DNA from: Fusobacterium sp. | GTDB taxonomy: Bacteria; Fusobacteriota; Fusobacteriia; Fusobacteriales; Fusobacteriaceae | NCBI GenBank assembly: GCA_020024915.1 | Contig: JAHHSZ010000080.1 | Span: 1 to 7,073 of the forward strand | Length of the DNA stretch: 7,073 nucleotides | Direction: 5' to 3' | Part shown: piece after piece, positions 6,489 to 7,073 of the stretch | Layout: the number at the start of each line of letters is the position of its first letter | Numbering within the stretch: position 1 is the first letter of the stretch | The notes under the pieces: model-generated | What the model was told of the DNA's origin: nothing | The model's database searches: none | The model's input: only the letters and a program-made list of their open reading frames with translations | Position numbers and translations under genes: made by a program

Positions 6489-6965
6489 TTATTTTACCTT
6501 CTCAACCCAAGCATTTATTCTCTCATCTGTTAAATTGCTCTGATTATTATCATCTATTACAAGACCTACAAACTCATCATCTACTACTGCTTTTGAACCA
6601 CCAAAAGAATATCCATCAGTTGATGTTTTTCCTACTAAATTAATTCCCATATCTTTTATCTCTTCATAAATTGTTCCTATTCCATCTACAAATGTATCTC
6701 CAAATCCCTCCTGGTCTCCTACTCCGATAAATGCTACTTTTTTACCTGCTAAATTTTTAGTTTTTAATTTATCTAAAGCATCAAACCATTCATCTTGTAG
6801 ATCTCCCATTCCCCAAGTAGATGTTGCAAAAATAACAAATTCAAACTCTTCAACTTTATCAATCTCACTAGCTGGAAAAACTTCTGCTCCTAATAATTCT
6901 CCTACTTTTCCTGCTACCATTTCAGTTGTTCCTGTTGTACTTCCAAAGAAAATTGCTGTTTTCAT
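6489..6965 (-). CDS. fldA: Long-chain flavodoxin, 158 aa
   Basis: This is an FMN-containing cytosolic electron carrier that can stand in for ferredoxin. The phosphate-binding loop G-S-T-T-G-T-T-E (8-15) opens the protein. The first FMN-flanking loop has T-S-T-W51-G-M-G-D, and the second has G-D-Q-E-G-F88-G-D-T-F. The family usually has Tyr at the position of F88, stacking on the flavin, so Phe here is a mild departure. The residues about 115-137 (D-G-Y-S-F-G-G-S-K-A) are the insertion that marks the long-chain type. Length and C-terminus (W153-V-E-K-V) are normal. The ATG at 6965 has AGGAGGA about 7 nt upstream. Flavodoxins are commonly induced under iron limitation. The symbol is by family; a NifF-type name is possible but no nif genes are near. 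Confidence 0.95.
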   Translation of the reverse strand: MKTAIFFGSTTGTTEMVAGKVGELLGAEVFPASEIDKVEEFEFVIFATSTWGMGDLQDEWFDALDKLKTKNLAGKKVAFIGVGDQEGFGDTFVDGIGTIYEEIKDMGINLVGKTSTDGYSFGGSKAVVDDEFVGLVIDDNNQSNLTDERINAWVEKVK

Positions 6966-6997
6966 CCTATTCCTCCTTGTATTATCTTATTGAATTA

Positions 6998-7026
6998 ATT
7001 ATACTCTATTTTATTTTGTTTGTCAA
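6998..7026 (-). promoter_or_regulatory. Consensus sigma-70 promoter of the flavodoxin operon
   Basis: TTGACA (7021-7026) and TATAAT (6998-7003) are both perfect and spaced 17 bp apart. Transcription would start near 6991, giving a leader of about 26 nt with the AGGAGGA site. Upstream (about 7027-7047) are A/T runs that could act as an UP element. No clear Fur-type box overlaps it. Confidence 0.88.
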
Positions 7027-7073
7027 ATTATTTTTATAAAAAATATTAATCGAATCATATAATATAGAATTTA

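Noticed and set aside
6446..6643. Plus-strand open frame over the flavodoxin-DUF2023 junction
   Set aside because: It is low-complexity (Leu/His-rich) and antisense to two recognisable genes.
6966..7073. Classical Fur box near the flavodoxin promoter
   Set aside because: I looked for a GATAATGATAATCATTATC-like 19-mer on both strands and found only loose A/T similarity.
1..7073. CRISPR array, tRNA, rRNA, insertion sequence or att site
   Set aside because: No regularly spaced identical repeats, cloverleaf-like segments, transposase frame or terminal repeats were seen.

Overview
The window is very AT-rich, and every gene I can support lies on the minus strand. The base composition, strong AGGAGG-type ribosome binding sites, a flavodoxin next to a DUF2023 protein and a large MORN-2 repeat protein all fit an anaerobic fusobacterium (Fusobacterium or a relative). 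A low-GC Clostridia member is not excluded, and no marker here fixes the genus.

Read in the direction of transcription (right to left), the first unit has a textbook sigma-70 promoter (TTGACA, 17 bp, TATAAT at 6998-7026). It drives a long-chain flavodoxin (6489-6965) and, 1 nt later, a DUF2023 protein (6143-6487), and it ends at a hairpin terminator (6107-6142). The second unit has its own good promoter (TTGAAT, 17 bp, TATACT at 6009-6037) and five tightly packed genes. These are a 165-aa HMA-like membrane protein (5464-5961), a 127-aa soluble HMA-like protein (5081-5464), a 731-aa P1B-type metal ATPase (2884-5079), a 251-aa HMA-like membrane protein (2118-2873) and a 98-aa glycine-rich single-span protein (1807-2103). 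A perfect 16-bp hairpin with a T tract (1744-1787) closes this operon. The third unit is a 534-aa membrane-anchored protein with about 17 MORN-2 repeats (57-1661) behind a weaker promoter. The last 56 bases on the left hold no clear terminator and perhaps the first codons of another gene.

The five-gene operon is the main interest. Four of its proteins start with the same HMA-like fold in which the usual CxxC metal site is absent and a G/N-R-[IVL]-R motif is found at the first strand. The ATPase has Y-S-C where ordinary heavy-metal pumps have CPC. From memory of published work, this combination matches ferrosome (Fez) operons: a P1B-6 ATPase (FezB) with arginine-rich-motif accessory proteins that build membrane-bounded iron storage compartments. 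My reading is that this is a fez-like ferrosome operon in a probable fusobacterium. The neighbouring flavodoxin, which commonly replaces ferredoxin under iron shortage, is consistent with an iron theme. Metal specificity and organelle formation are inference, not shown by the sequence.
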